DNA of 49,548 bases from an uncultured Desulfobacteraceae bacterium (GCA_913041495.1 CAJWHT010000018.1:1-49548), one strand, 5' to 3'. Positions 1 to 8,792 are shown, numbered from the stretch's first letter. The notes: a model not told the origin generated them from the sequence alone. Translations and numbers: made by a program.

Positions 1-972
1 CAGGTAGAGCAGCATCCCCGCCCCCAGAAAAATGGTGTACAATTCCCGGTACTCCACCCATTTATCCACCTCTACCTCGGTCTTTTCCAATCGGTCGATC
101 ATGGCGTAGATGTCTTCAAGCCCTTTCGTGTCTTTCGCCTGAAAAAACACTCCGGAGGTGGTATCGGCAATGGTCTTGAGCGCATCAAAATCCACATCCA
201 CCTTCTGGTAGACATATTGTTTGCCGAAGAATCCATCCACCAGGAAGGGGGCCTTGCCCTTGGACCCCACGCCGATGGTGTAAATCTTCACCCCCCGTTT
301 GGCGGCGATCCGCATGCCATCCTCCCAGGAAAGCTCTCCGGCATTGGATTTACCGTCGGTGAGCAGGATAATGACATTTGATTTCGCTTCCACATCCGCC
401 AGGCGCTTCAAGGAGATACCTATGGCGTCACCGATGGCGGTGGCGGGGCCTGCCGCACCGATCTTCAGATGGTCCAGCATAAAGGCAATGGTATTGTAAT
501 CCCGGGTCAGGGGAAGCTGGGTAAAGGCATGGGAACCGAAAACCACCATGCCGATGCGATCCCCTTCCCGCTTGAGGATAAAGTCCGACACCACCCCCTT
601 GACCGCGTCAAGCCGGGTGACAATTTTCTCATCCCGCTTAAAATCCAGTGCCTGCATGGATTCCGACAGGTCCAGGGCCAGGATGATGTTCACCCCTTCG
701 GTCATCATTTTGATTTTCCGTTCACCGGCCTGGGGTCTTGCCAGGGCCAGCACCATCAGTGAAATGGCGACAACCTTCAACACCGGCAGCAGCCTGCCGA
801 CCATAAGTCCCGGGGACGGCGGCGGTCCTGCGATCCCTGATAAGGAGGGCATTTTCAGGCCGGAAGCTGTGTCCTGACGGGGAAATCCAAGCACCTGCCG
901 CCACCAGAGAATAAGATACCCCCAGGGCACCATCATGAGCAGCAGAAACCAGGGGGAGGCAAAGCGGAACAT
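1..972 (-). CDS. batA: BatA-like VWA-domain membrane protein (3' end outside window)
   Basis: Reading the minus strand from an ATG at 972 gives an uninterrupted frame of 324 codons that runs off the left edge. It starts with a hydrophobic helix (about residues 8-24), has a second one at about 61-78, then a von Willebrand A domain. The metal-ion-dependent adhesion motif DLSES lies at residues 101-105, preceded by a hydrophobic strand, and a TDG motif follows later in the domain. Near the edge the frame becomes hydrophobic again, as expected for the C-terminal anchor of BatA. The start overlaps the preceding stop codon (TGATG), so translation is probably coupled. It is the last visible member of a moxR-DUF58-DUF4381-VWA operon, the aerotolerance or stress type found in many bacteria. 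The family's exact biochemical role is not settled; an ATPase-assisted envelope or chaperone role is the usual suggestion. Confidence 0.88.
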   Translation of the reverse strand, partial: MFRFASPWFLLLMMVPWGYLILWWRQVLGFPRQDTASGLKMPSLSGIAGPPPSPGLMVGRLLPVLKVVAISLMVLALARPQAGERKIKMMTEGVNIILALDLSESMQALDFKRDEKIVTRLDAVKGVVSDFILKREGDRIGMVVFGSHAFTQLPLTRDYNTIAFMLDHLKIGAAGPATAIGDAIGISLKRLADVEAKSNVIILLTDGKSNAGELSWEDGMRIAAKRGVKIYTIGVGSKGKAPFLVDGFFGKQYVYQKVDVDFDALKTIADTTSGVFFQAKDTKGLEDIYAMIDRLEKTEVEVDKWVEYRELYTIFLGAGMLLYL

Positions 973-1556
973 CAGGATGCAGCCTCCGTTTCATTGGTTG
1001 CGTTTGCGGCTTCGGCCCGTTTGGCCTGAATGTCTTCTTCCACGGCGAAGATCAGCTTTTTGGCCTTATCCAGGTCCGCTGCGACCCGTTTCCGGTCCGG
1101 AGCAAGATCTCCTGCCAGCGGGGCATACCGGAACGGGTCACACAGATCCTGAAAGGCGGCCACTTCGCTTTTCAGGGTATCCGGCAGCGCAAGGCCTTTC
1201 AGGGACCTGATCAATTCCGGGGTGGTCATTTCAAGACAGTTCAACCCAAAAGAACCGCCAAGATAGGCTTTTAACGTATGGCCAAGGTCAAAGTAAAAAG
1301 CCTTGGCATCGTTGCCCGGATCCAGGGCCAGCCGGTCCAGGGAACGGACAGCCGCCTCATAGGGGGGGACCTGTGCCACCACATCCTCTATCTTATTCTT
1401 TTTGCGGCGCTTCCACAGGTAGCGGACGAGCAGGATGACGGCAAGTAAAACCACGGCACCGCCAAGTACCCACATCCCAAGTCTTGCCGTTTCAGGGTCC
1501 AACCCCACCATCACCGGGGGCCGGATATCGTGAATATCTGTCATGGGCTCCGACAT
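972..1556 (-). CDS. DUF4381 domain membrane protein of the moxR/bat operon
   Basis: A 194-residue protein starting MSEPMTD, chosen because GGGAGG sits just upstream; a longer reading would run back into the preceding gene. After a short periplasmic-type N-terminus there is one transmembrane helix (about residues 26-43) followed at once by a basic KRRKK cluster and a soluble helical domain. This is the typical shape of DUF4381 proteins, which sit between the DUF58 and VWA genes in such operons. Its stop overlaps the start of the VWA gene. No catalytic motif is visible, and its function beyond belonging to this membrane-associated MoxR system is unknown. The placement in the operon supports the family call more than any single motif does. 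Confidence 0.75.
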   Translation of the reverse strand: MSEPMTDIHDIRPPVMVGLDPETARLGMWVLGGAVVLLAVILLVRYLWKRRKKNKIEDVVAQVPPYEAAVRSLDRLALDPGNDAKAFYFDLGHTLKAYLGGSFGLNCLEMTTPELIRSLKGLALPDTLKSEVAAFQDLCDPFRYAPLAGDLAPDRKRVAADLDKAKKLIFAVEEDIQAKRAEAANATNETEAAS

Positions 1557-1567
1557 AGATGACCTCC

Positions 1568-2455
1568 CTACCTTAACCGCCGTTCCCGGAGCCTGAAATA
1601 CCGGGTCAGCACATCGGAAACCGATTCTTCGGTGCAAAGATCCACCAGGTCAATCCGGGACCTGGAAAAGACTTGGGCCGTATCCGCATGCGCAGTCTGC
1701 CGGGCATCGGTATACCAGCGCCGCGTGCGGGTATCGCCTGCGTCCAATACCAAAGAGCCACCGGTTTCAAAATCCGTCACCGTTACCATGCCGGTGCGGG
1801 GCAGGTGAAAGGCGCCATTATCATAGACGCGCACCCCCACCACCTCATGCCTGCGGCCAAGGATTCTCAACGCCTTCTCGTAGGTCTGCCCGCTGCGGCC
1901 CAAAAAATCGGAAATAACAAAGACAAAGCTGCGCTTCTTGGAAATCTTGGACATGAAGTCCAAGGCCTGGGCCACATCGGTACCAATACCTTCAGGCTGA
2001 AAGGTGAATATTTCCTTGATCACCCGCCAGACGTGGGAGGCGCCTTTTTTTGGCGGAATGTATTTTTCCACGCGGTCCGTAAAAAAGATCACCCCCACCT
2101 TATCGTTGTTTTTGATGGCGTTAAAGGCCAGCACCGAGGCAAGCTCCGCCGTTTTTTCAAGTTTACGGCCGAACTTTGTGCCGAAACCTAAGGAGGCGCT
2201 CATATCCACCAGTAGCATGACAATGGACTCCCGCTCTTCCCGGTAGAGCTTTACAAAGACCTTGCCACTGCGGGCGGAAACGTTCCAGTCAATGCTTTTG
2301 ACCTCGTCCCCCGGTGCATATTCCCGGACTTCCTCAAACTCAATACCCGAGCCCCGGAATACGGAACGGTACTGCCCGGCCATAAGGGTGTTCACCGTCC
2401 GTTTGGACTTGATATGAATCTGCCGGATCTTTTTTATGATGTGAGCCGGAATCAT
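1568..2455 (-). CDS. DUF58 domain protein
   Basis: A 295-residue soluble protein read from ATG at 2455 (MIPAHIIKK). The start is preferred over upstream codons because those overlap moxR, and GAGGTG at the end of moxR can serve as ribosome site. The N-terminal half carries the DUF58 signature: a GxGxEFEEVREY segment followed by PGDEVKSIDW and SAR. The second half is a degenerate VWA-like fold with LLVDMSAS, so the metal site is partly kept. DUF58 proteins are regularly encoded directly after moxR and are thought to be partners of the MoxR AAA+ ATPase. The gene lies 10 bases after moxR and 11 before the DUF4381 gene, in one transcription unit. Confidence 0.87.
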   Translation of the reverse strand: MIPAHIIKKIRQIHIKSKRTVNTLMAGQYRSVFRGSGIEFEEVREYAPGDEVKSIDWNVSARSGKVFVKLYREERESIVMLLVDMSASLGFGTKFGRKLEKTAELASVLAFNAIKNNDKVGVIFFTDRVEKYIPPKKGASHVWRVIKEIFTFQPEGIGTDVAQALDFMSKISKKRSFVFVISDFLGRSGQTYEKALRILGRRHEVVGVRVYDNGAFHLPRTGMVTVTDFETGGSLVLDAGDTRTRRWYTDARQTAHADTAQVFSRSRIDLVDLCTEESVSDVLTRYFRLRERRLR

Positions 2456-2465
2456 GTCTTGGGAT

Positions 2466-3440
2466 TTAAGGCACCTCCACCGAGTCAAACAGGCTTGCGA
2501 CCACCTGGTCCGGCGTCACCTCGTCGGCTTCCGCCTCAAAAGAGAGAAGAATCCGGTGACGGAGTACGTCCGGGCCGACCAGCTTGATATCCTGGGGGGT
2601 GACGTAGGCGCGGCCGTTGAGAAAGGCGGCCACCCTGGCCGCTTTTGCCAGGAAAATGCTGGCCCTGGGAGACGCACCGAACTCAATGTAACGGCCGGTG
2701 TCCATTCCGTATTGATCCGGCTGCCGGGTGGCGAATACCAGATCCACGATGTACCCTTTGAGTTTTTCATCCACATAGATCTGGTCCACCAAGCCCTTCA
2801 TGGCGGCAAGTTCATCGCAGGTAATAACGGGTTGAATTTCGTCCGCTGCCCCAAAACTGGTCTTTTTGAGAATCTCCAATTCCTGGCTGCGGTCCGGGTA
2901 GTCCACCAGCACCTTTAGCATAAACCGGTCCACCTGGGCTTCGGGCAGGGGATAGGTACCTTCCTGCTCAATGGGATTCTGGGTGGCCAGGACCAGGAAA
3001 GGAGACGGGAGGGCAAAAGTCTCATCACCAATGGTGATCTGCTTTTCCTCCATGGCCTCCAGGAGGGCGGACTGGACCTTGGATGGTGCCCTGTTAATCT
3101 CATCCGCCAGGATAATATTGTTGAACAGGGGACCTTTACGGGTAATGAAATCTGATGTTTTGGGGCGGTAAACTTCTGTACCCGTCAGATCCGCCGGCAG
3201 CAGGTCCGGGGTAAACTGGATACGTTTGAAGTCGGCCTGGATGGCCGCGGCAAGGGCTTTGACCGCAGATGTTTTAGCAAGTCCCGGCACCCCTTCGATC
3301 AGGACGTGGCCGGAGGTTAACAGACCGGTCAAAAGACCATCCACCAATTTTTCCTGCCCCACCAGTGCCTTGCCCACCTCACTGCGGATTCGGTTGACGG
3401 CCAGGTGGGCCTGTTCGATCGCTTTTGTTAATTCTTCCAT
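2466..3440 (-). CDS. moxR: MoxR-family AAA+ ATPase
   Basis: A 324-residue AAA+ ATPase starting MEELTKAIEQ at 3440, with AAGGAAA upstream at good spacing. A longer open frame exists back to a TTG at 3611, but that region holds a promoter, so it is not coding. Walker A is GVPGLAKT (residues 50-57); Walker B is LADEINRAP (about residue 115); ATQNPIEQEGTYPLPEAQ and the RF in QVDRFM fit the MoxR sensor and arginine-finger regions. It leads an operon with DUF58, DUF4381 and VWA genes. MoxR proteins act as chaperone-like ATPases that help mature or insert metal centres or assemble complexes; the client is not known here. Confidence 0.93.
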   Translation of the reverse strand: MEELTKAIEQAHLAVNRIRSEVGKALVGQEKLVDGLLTGLLTSGHVLIEGVPGLAKTSAVKALAAAIQADFKRIQFTPDLLPADLTGTEVYRPKTSDFITRKGPLFNNIILADEINRAPSKVQSALLEAMEEKQITIGDETFALPSPFLVLATQNPIEQEGTYPLPEAQVDRFMLKVLVDYPDRSQELEILKKTSFGAADEIQPVITCDELAAMKGLVDQIYVDEKLKGYIVDLVFATRQPDQYGMDTGRYIEFGASPRASIFLAKAARVAAFLNGRAYVTPQDIKLVGPDVLRHRILLSFEAEADEVTPDQVVASLFDSVEVP

Positions 3441-3583
3441 GGACGTGGTTTCCTTACACTGCAGGAGCCACACGTTCGGGGGGGGGTGGCCGGCCGGGTG
3501 ATTGCATCGGATGGACGCAGGTTCACGCCATACACCGCCAGCATCACGTCCCCGATGGTGCGGCTTCGTGTTTTTTGCTCTGT

Positions 3584-3611
3584 AATATAGTAAAAAAAAG
3601 GAGACTGTCAA
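3584..3611 (-). promoter_or_regulatory. Sigma70-type promoter of the moxR operon
   Basis: On the minus strand TTGACA (3606-3611) is followed after 16 bases by TATATT (3584-3589). Transcription would start near 3577, giving a leader of roughly 135 bases before moxR. Close to consensus in both boxes. Confidence 0.65.
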
Positions 3612-3643
3612 GACGACCGGGGGCAGCGCCCCGAACGTCCGTA

Positions 3644-4276
3644 TCAGGCGTCCAGGAGCTGCTTTGAATATAGGTCCGAGGTGAGGTTCACTATCTTTAT
3701 GATATGGGCTTTTACCGCATCCCGGTCTTTGATGCTGGAGTTCCTGAACGTCATCAAAATACCGGTGATGGAGGCAATAAATGCATGGGAATAAAGCCTG
3801 GCCTCTCTTAGGTCCACACCGTGGCGGACCAGAAGCTTCTGGAACAGGTCAAAGAATATCTTGGTCACGGAATCAAACTTGCCCATCACCGGATGTGCCA
3901 GGTCGTCCTTGAGCATCAGATAGGTCATCATCTGGAAACTGGATTCGTTTTCAATGAGGTGTTCGACGAACTTGACGGCAAATTGATCGATACTGGCCGG
4001 CTCATCATTTTCCACCAGTTTTTCAAAGCCTTTGCTCACTGTGGAGATATCCTGGATGAACGCCTCGTTGAACAACTCCTCCTGGCTGGGAAAATACCGG
4101 TAGATGGTGGCCGGTGAAATACCTGCTTCATCGGCAACTTCGCGCATCCCCACTTCGTAAAAGGGTTTCTTGGCAAACAATGCCAGAGCAGATTCAATGA
4201 CAATCTGTTTCCTCGCCAGCTTCTCTTTCTCTTTCAGTTCTGCGAATCTTGATTCAGCCACAAGCGCTACCTTCAA
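3644..4276 (-). CDS. TetR/AcrR-family transcriptional regulator
   Basis: A 210-residue regulator. The N-terminal DNA-binding domain (about residues 22-72) contains the typical TetR pattern: a helix ending ALALFAKK, then GMREVADEAGISPATIYRYFPSQEELF with the tyrosine-arginine-tyrosine-phenylalanine recognition region. The all-helical C-terminal ligand domain is not diagnostic. It stands alone, convergent on nothing and transcribed away from the arginine kinase region; upstream, 4304-4317 is an imperfect dyad (AACGT-N4-ATGTT) that could be its own operator. The ligand cannot be predicted from sequence. In related bacteria such TetR regulators often control fatty-acid or stress genes, but nothing adjacent supports a specific target. 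Confidence 0.9.
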   Translation of the reverse strand: MKVALVAESRFAELKEKEKLARKQIVIESALALFAKKPFYEVGMREVADEAGISPATIYRYFPSQEELFNEAFIQDISTVSKGFEKLVENDEPASIDQFAVKFVEHLIENESSFQMMTYLMLKDDLAHPVMGKFDSVTKIFFDLFQKLLVRHGVDLREARLYSHAFIASITGILMTFRNSSIKDRDAVKAHIIKIVNLTSDLYSKQLLDA

Positions 4277-4428
4277 TTCTTAAATTGTATTCATTGATTT
4301 TTTAACGTAACGATGTTCCAGATTCCCATGTATCATTTGTACTCTGTTATGACAAGGTTTTGACTCAAACTAAATTTTTTCTTTGCATAGTGCCAGCGCC
4401 CCATGGGCAAATCAAGGATATCGTTTCA

Positions 4429-4458
4429 TTGACGATCCCATCCATATAATGATATAAA
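4429..4458 (+). promoter_or_regulatory. Candidate promoter for the Cys-rich ORF and arginine kinase
   Basis: TTGACG (4429-4434) and TATAAA (4453-4458) are separated by 18 bases, about 40 bases before the start of the 62-residue ORF. No other strong promoter pair is seen between there and the kinase gene. Confidence 0.45.
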
Positions 4459-4496
4459 AGCGGTTACAATAATTTGACTTTAGAATAAGAACCGGT

Positions 4497-4685
4497 ATGG
4501 ATAATAACCCCATAAAACGCGACAGATTTGATTTTGAGATCGGCTACCTGACCAAGAGCCCCTGCCTGAACTGCGAGTTCAGAAAGGAGCTTCCCAAGTG
4601 CCACGCCCAATGCAAGCTTCTGGATAAAATCCAGACCCGTCTAGCCCGAGGCATTTCCTCCCAGTCGTCCAGGTATGAAAGCTGA
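4497..4685 (+). CDS. Small Cys-rich putative metal-binding protein overlapping the arginine kinase gene
   Basis: A 62-residue ORF with four cysteines at residues 23, 26, 35 and 39 (C-x2-C-x8-C-x3-C, within PCLNCEF and KCHAQCKLL), flanked by charged residues and with a basic C-terminus. Spacing and composition suggest a small zinc-binding module. It lies downstream of a plausible promoter, and its stop codon falls 11 bases inside the arginine kinase gene, so the two are probably translationally coupled. The ribosome site upstream is weak. Related short Cys-rich ORFs are common as free-standing peptides in bacterial genomes. In Bacillus, the protein arginine kinase McsB is encoded after the Cys-rich activator McsA, but this ORF is far shorter and the kinase next door is of the phosphagen type, so that is only an analogy. 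Confidence 0.6.
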   Translation: MDNNPIKRDRFDFEIGYLTKSPCLNCEFRKELPKCHAQCKLLDKIQTRLARGISSQSSRYES

Positions 4686-5715
4686 ACACCCCCGGTTTCC
4701 TGCCGGCGCCGACTCCCTCATCAAAAAACATTTGACACCCAAGGTGTATGCGGCGCTTTCCGGTAAAAAGACAGCCGCAGGTTTCACCCTGGATGCAGCG
4801 ATCCGGTCCGGCCTTGAAAATCCGGACTCCAGTATCGGTATCTATATTGGCGATAAGGACGCCTACCCCCTTTTTGAAAAGGTGTTGGCCCCCATTATCC
4901 GAGAGTATCACAAATTAGAGGCCGACCCGTTTCACACCCGGGTCCACCGGGATGATTTTTCTCCGGTATCCCTGCCGGCCCCCGATCCGGAAGGCAGTTT
5001 CATTCTTTCCACCCGCATCCGGGTGGCCAGAAATTTAAACTCCCTGCCCTTTTGCCCCCATATGACGGCGCAAGAACGGGTTGTGCTGGAGAAAAAAACC
5101 AGGGATGCCCTGTTACAGTTGCCAAAGGATTTGGCCGGGCGCTACATTTCATTTACGGATCTTGGCCCAGAGAATTATGACGCCCTTGTGGCACAGAAAC
5201 TCGCCTTTGCCAAAGGCGACAGATTTCAAGAGGCTGCAGGGCTGAACCGGGACTTTCCGACAGCCAGGGGAGTCTTTTTAAGCCGTGACAAGGGCTTTCG
5301 GGTCTGGGTAAATGAAGAGGACCACCTGAGAATCATGGCCCTTTCCACCAATGCGGATCTGTCTGCCGTATTCAACCGCCTGGCAAAAGGACTGGCACAC
5401 CTGAGCGCCTGCCTGAAGTTTGCATTTGATCCCGGTTTAGGCTTTTTGTCCTCCTGTCCCACAAATATCGGAACAGCCATGCGGGCCGGTGTCCATATCC
5501 GGCTTCCGAAGCTGGACCGGCAAAGGGATCGACTCAAAGAAATCGTTGCCCGCCATCACCTCCAGATCCGGGGTACCGGCGGTGAAAAAACAGCCGTGGA
5601 CGAGGCTGTCTTCGACATATCCAATGCCCTTCGCTTAGGCGTTTCCGCCAACCAGACCGTCCGGGATCTCCACGCCGGACTATTAGAGATCATCACCCTG
5701 GAAAAAAATCTCTGA
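4675..5715 (+). CDS. Phosphagen kinase, probable arginine kinase
   Basis: A 346-residue ATP:guanidino phosphotransferase, the full two-domain size. The N-terminal domain is present (LTPKVYAALSGK, then a DSSIGIY segment matching the guanidino-specificity loop of arginine kinases), which separates it from McsB protein kinases that lack this domain. The catalytic domain has STRIRVARN, NEEDHLR with the substrate glutamate at residue 215, the reactive cysteine in SSCPTNIGT at about residue 261, and RGTGGE with the second glutamate at about 304. All key residues are kept. The enzyme would convert arginine and ATP to phosphoarginine and ADP, buffering cytoplasmic ATP. Bacterial phosphagen kinases are rare but characterised, for example from Desulfotalea psychrophila. 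Substrate is inferred from loop length and sequence; taurocyamine or another guanidine is possible. Confidence 0.9.
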   Translation: MKAEHPRFPAGADSLIKKHLTPKVYAALSGKKTAAGFTLDAAIRSGLENPDSSIGIYIGDKDAYPLFEKVLAPIIREYHKLEADPFHTRVHRDDFSPVSLPAPDPEGSFILSTRIRVARNLNSLPFCPHMTAQERVVLEKKTRDALLQLPKDLAGRYISFTDLGPENYDALVAQKLAFAKGDRFQEAAGLNRDFPTARGVFLSRDKGFRVWVNEEDHLRIMALSTNADLSAVFNRLAKGLAHLSACLKFAFDPGLGFLSSCPTNIGTAMRAGVHIRLPKLDRQRDRLKEIVARHHLQIRGTGGEKTAVDEAVFDISNALRLGVSANQTVRDLHAGLLEIITLEKNL

Positions 5716-5789
5716 TCTCCGGACTTGCACCCCCAAAAAAAGTTGCTACTCTATTAATTAGTTTTACCTTATTTTTTTAGGAACTAACC

Positions 5790-6929
5790 ATGACTTTTTT
5801 CCGCATTGTGCGCAACGGGATAAAAATATTTGGGGTGGTTATTGCGGCCGCAGCCGGAATACTCCTGGTGCTCGCCGGCACCGGGTCATCCGCCCAACCA
5901 AAGGAGAAAACAATGAAAGAAAACGTCGAACAGGCAACATTTGCCGGCGGTTGTTTCTGGTGTGTGGAGTCAGCATTTGAAGGCCAGGACGGGGTGCTTG
6001 ATGTGGTCTCCGGATATATCGGCGGCCGTGTGGAAAATCCCTCCTACGAACAGGTGTCCTCGGGCACCACAGGACATGCAGAGGCTGTCCGGGTCACCTT
6101 TGACCACTCCCGGATCTCTTACCGGGAGCTGCTCAAGATTTTTTTCCAGCAGATTGACCCCACGGATGGGGAAGGATCATTCGTGGACCGGGGCAGCCAG
6201 TACAGGCCGGCCGTGTTTTATCATAGCCCGGAGCAAAAAAAACAAGCCATTGCAATGATTAAAAGAATTGAAGCGGCAAGGATTTTCAACGCCCCCTTGG
6301 CCACGGAAGTCCTTGCCGCCTCCCAGTTTTTTGAGGCAGAGGAATACCACCAGGACTACCACAGCAAAAACCCCATCCGCTACAAGTTTTACCGGGCCGG
6401 CTCCGGCAGGGACCGGTTTATCAAAAACTTCTGGCAGAACGGCAACAACCAGGTGTTTAACGAACCTGAATCAAACACCGCTGCACCAAACGTGACACTG
6501 CCTTCAGACAGTGAACTGAAAAAGCGGCTGACAGCCCTTCAGTACAAAGTGGTTCGTCAGGAGGGGACTGAACCGGCATTTGACAACGCCTATTGGAACA
6601 ACAAAGAAGAAGGGATCTACGTGGACATCGTTTCGGGAATCCCCCTGTTCTCTTCCGAAGACAAGTTCGATTCCGGTACGGGCTGGCCCAGCTTTACCCG
6701 CCCCATAGACAAGAATGAAATCCGGGAAGTGGAGGACAATTCCTTTTTCATGCGGCGGGTGGAGGTGCGCAGTAAAACGGCCGACAGTCACCTGGGCCAC
6801 GTATTCGACGACGGCCCCGCCCCTTCCGGACGCCGATATTGCATCAACTCGGCATCCCTGCGGTTTATACCGCGAGACCGTCTCGAAGCCGAAGGCTACG
6901 CTGACCTGGCACACATATTTGAAGAATAA
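5790..6929 (+). CDS. msrAB: Exported methionine sulfoxide reductase MsrA-MsrB fusion
   Basis: A 379-residue bifunctional repair enzyme. The N-terminus has a hydrophobic segment (about residues 12-31) that would export or anchor it, so it probably repairs oxidised methionine in periplasmic proteins. The MsrA domain carries GGCFWCVE with the catalytic cysteine at residue 55 and GYIGG shortly after. The C-terminal MsrB domain has GTGWPSF, the HLGHVF motif and the catalytic cysteine 351 in [10 protein letters not shown]. The usual zinc CxxC pairs of MsrB are absent, as in the zinc-free subgroup. Start chosen at the ATG with AGGA upstream; a later methionine (residue 42) would give a cytoplasmic form without the export signal. 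The two activities together handle both stereoisomers of methionine sulfoxide, fitting the nearby oxygen-handling genes. Confidence 0.93.
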   Translation: MTFFRIVRNGIKIFGVVIAAAAGILLVLAGTGSSAQPKEKTMKENVEQATFAGGCFWCVESAFEGQDGVLDVVSGYIGGRVENPSYEQVSSGTTGHAEAVRVTFDHSRISYRELLKIFFQQIDPTDGEGSFVDRGSQYRPAVFYHSPEQKKQAIAMIKRIEAARIFNAPLATEVLAASQFFEAEEYHQDYHSKNPIRYKFYRAGSGRDRFIKNFWQNGNNQVFNEPESNTAAPNVTLPSDSELKKRLTALQYKVVRQEGTEPAFDNAYWNNKEEGIYVDIVSGIPLFSSEDKFDSGTGWPSFTRPIDKNEIREVEDNSFFMRRVEVRSKTADSHLGHVFDDGPAPSGRRYCINSASLRFIPRDRLEAEGYADLAHIFEE

Positions 6930-6962
6930 TCAGATGAGAAGGGATGGATGCAGGAACAAAGG

Positions 6963-7880
6963 TCAGATTCTGTCCAGCACGGCGATGCCTAAAAATACCA
7001 GCATAGAAAGGTTGATCATTGCCAGACAAATCCCTGTTCTCCGGGCGGATCCGGACGGTACAAGCATCACGCCCATGGCAATGGGCAGCATCACCGCAAC
7101 GGCCATGTGACACAAGGACAATCCCGGTGAGGCAATCCATCCTTTCACCTGAAACAGGGTCATGCTGAGGCTGAACACCCCGGTCCAGATGAGAATCTGC
7201 CACCGGATTTCCTCATGGGACCAGATGGTATTGAATCCGGGGCGTTCCGGCATGCCTGCGTCAGCATCCGGGTGGCGCAGACTGATGAGCAGATAGTGGG
7301 GCAACTGCCAGAATCCAAGTGCCGCCATGACGATCCAAAGGCCGGAAACATCCGAAGCGGACATCCCTTGGGCAACAGCCGTCCATCCCATAGCCGGAGG
7401 GATCATGCCGCACAGAATCCCGGGCACCATGGCCCAGAGCGTGATTTTTTTAAGCGGGGTGTAAAGGCCGTTGTACAGTCCCAAGGCCGCAGCCCCCAGT
7501 AAAAAAGGCATGCCCCCTGCAATCCATAAAAGACCGCTTAGGCCGGAAAAAATAAGCAGGGCTGCCAGCACGGCTGCCCGTGACAACATATTGCTGTGTT
7601 TCACCAACACCCGGTCCCGGGTTCTTTCAGCGTCCTGGTCCCACACCCTGTCCTGAATATTGTTGAGAACGGCAGATCCGCAGGACAGCAGAAGGGTCAG
7701 GCCGCCAAGGGTTAAGCTATCAAGGGAAAACCTTCCGGCTGCCAGCACATGACCTGCCATCGCGGAAAGGGCAATGTAAAGGCTGAGATGAAACTTGACA
7801 AGTTCGGGTACGGCCCTGAAAGGAAACGCAACCCCGCCCTCAACAGGGTTATCCGGGAGAGTAACCGGGTTACCACGCAT
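6963..7880 (-). CDS. ctaB: Protoheme IX farnesyltransferase (heme O synthase), CtaB/CyoE
   Basis: A UbiA-family polyprenyl transferase of about 305 residues with seven to nine predicted membrane helices. The first aspartate-rich motif is NNIQDRVWDQDAERTRDR, with the tandem aspartates that bind prenyl diphosphate; the second conserved loop is in RHPDADAGMPERPGF. It attaches a farnesyl group to heme B to make heme O, the precursor of heme A. As last gene of the cytochrome oxidase operon it would supply that oxidase. The start is uncertain: 7880 overlaps the coxB stop by 11 bases, while an in-frame ATG at 7910 would overlap it by 41. No heme A synthase (CtaA) is seen in the window, so it must lie elsewhere or the enzyme uses heme O. 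Confidence 0.9.
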   Translation of the reverse strand: MRGNPVTLPDNPVEGGVAFPFRAVPELVKFHLSLYIALSAMAGHVLAAGRFSLDSLTLGGLTLLLSCGSAVLNNIQDRVWDQDAERTRDRVLVKHSNMLSRAAVLAALLIFSGLSGLLWIAGGMPFLLGAAALGLYNGLYTPLKKITLWAMVPGILCGMIPPAMGWTAVAQGMSASDVSGLWIVMAALGFWQLPHYLLISLRHPDADAGMPERPGFNTIWSHEEIRWQILIWTGVFSLSMTLFQVKGWIASPGLSLCHMAVAVMLPIAMGVMLVPSGSARRTGICLAMINLSMLVFLGIAVLDRI

Positions 7881-8481
7881 CGCCTTCTTCAACCCATTCG
7901 TCAAATTCATCCTGGGAAACCACTTTGACCACCCCGGTCATATCGGCATGACCGGTGCCGCAGAACTCCGTACACTGGAAAAAGTACTCCCCTTCTTCTT
8001 CAGGAAGGAACCAGGCATAGGTGGTAACCCCTTTCACCGCATCCACCTTGACCCTGAAGGCCGGGATGAACATGGAGTGAATCACGTCCATGGAGGTGAT
8101 ATTGAGCTTCACCGGCGTGTTCACCGGCACCACAATTTCGTTTTCGGTTTCCTTATCGTTGTCATAGATAAAAATCCAGGAAAACGACTGCCCCAGCACC
8201 TCAATTTCCATGGCATCATCCGGCACGTTCCGAAGGCCTGTGTAAGCCTGCCATCCGGATACGAACATGAACATGGCGATCACCGTGGGAATGGATATCC
8301 AGGCGATTTCCAGCCACAGGTTACCCCGGATATCCGCGGCTACCGGGTGGCGGCTTCTGCGATACCGGATGACAAAGTAAATCATCACCGCGGTAATGGC
8401 AAAGAGGAAGACAAAGGAAAACCCGATGATAAAATAAAAGGACCTGTCCACCAGGTCTGCAGGATTTATAAGATCAGTCAT
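7870..8481 (-). CDS. coxB: Cytochrome c oxidase subunit II (CuA-bearing)
   Basis: A 203-residue protein starting MTDLINP, chosen because AAGGAA lies at correct spacing. Two N-terminal transmembrane helices are followed by a periplasmic cupredoxin domain. The binuclear CuA ligands are visible near the C-terminus in CTEFCGTGHADM (C170, C174, H178, M181), with an earlier histidine in DVIHSMF. There is no C-terminal heme c domain, unlike caa3-type subunit II. Electrons therefore arrive from a separate cytochrome c or other donor. The operon order around it (SCO, I, III, IV, II, CtaB) supports the assignment. Confidence 0.95.
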   Translation of the reverse strand: MTDLINPADLVDRSFYFIIGFSFVFLFAITAVMIYFVIRYRRSRHPVAADIRGNLWLEIAWISIPTVIAMFMFVSGWQAYTGLRNVPDDAMEIEVLGQSFSWIFIYDNDKETENEIVVPVNTPVKLNITSMDVIHSMFIPAFRVKVDAVKGVTTYAWFLPEEEGEYFFQCTEFCGTGHADMTGVVKVVSQDEFDEWVEEGDAW

Positions 8482-8491
8482 AAATAATTCC

Positions 8492-8773
8492 TTACCTGAA
8501 CGCAATGTCCCAGAAAGTGAATCCGATCATGATGGCCAGAAAGCCGATGGTTGATATAAACGACAGCCGGAGCGCCTTTCCCTCGAACTTCATGTGCATG
8601 AAGATCAAAAGGACCAGGGTGCCCTTTAAGGAAGCAATCAGCAGCGCCACCCAGACGTTGAGCTGTCCTAAATCCACATAGGAGGCGCCCACCGTGATCC
8701 CCGTGAGCGCAAAAAGGGCCAACAGCGTCATCAGCAACGTCTTGTAGGATATGATATGTGCCTTGTCAGTCAT
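8492..8773 (-). CDS. Cytochrome c oxidase subunit IV family protein
   Basis: A 93-residue membrane protein with three predicted helices. The second helix carries LIASLKGTLVLLIFMHMKFE, the conserved pattern of the prokaryotic subunit IV (CoxD/CtaF-like) family, where a lysine and the FMH motif are typical. It sits between subunits III and II. These small subunits stabilise heme-copper oxidases and are not catalytic. A good AGGAGA ribosome site lies upstream. Confidence 0.88.
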   Translation of the reverse strand: MTDKAHIISYKTLLMTLLALFALTGITVGASYVDLGQLNVWVALLIASLKGTLVLLIFMHMKFEGKALRLSFISTIGFLAIMIGFTFWDIAFR

Positions 8774-8792
8774 AGCGGTCTCCTTTAACCCC

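Noticed and set aside
3441-3611. 57-codon N-terminal extension of MoxR from a TTG
   Set aside because: The extension covers a good promoter and is not conserved-looking; MEELTK with a proper ribosome site is the better start.
4497-5715. McsA-McsB protein-arginine phosphorylation pair
   Set aside because: The kinase has the N-terminal phosphagen-kinase domain and specificity loop absent from McsB, and the small ORF is much shorter than McsA.
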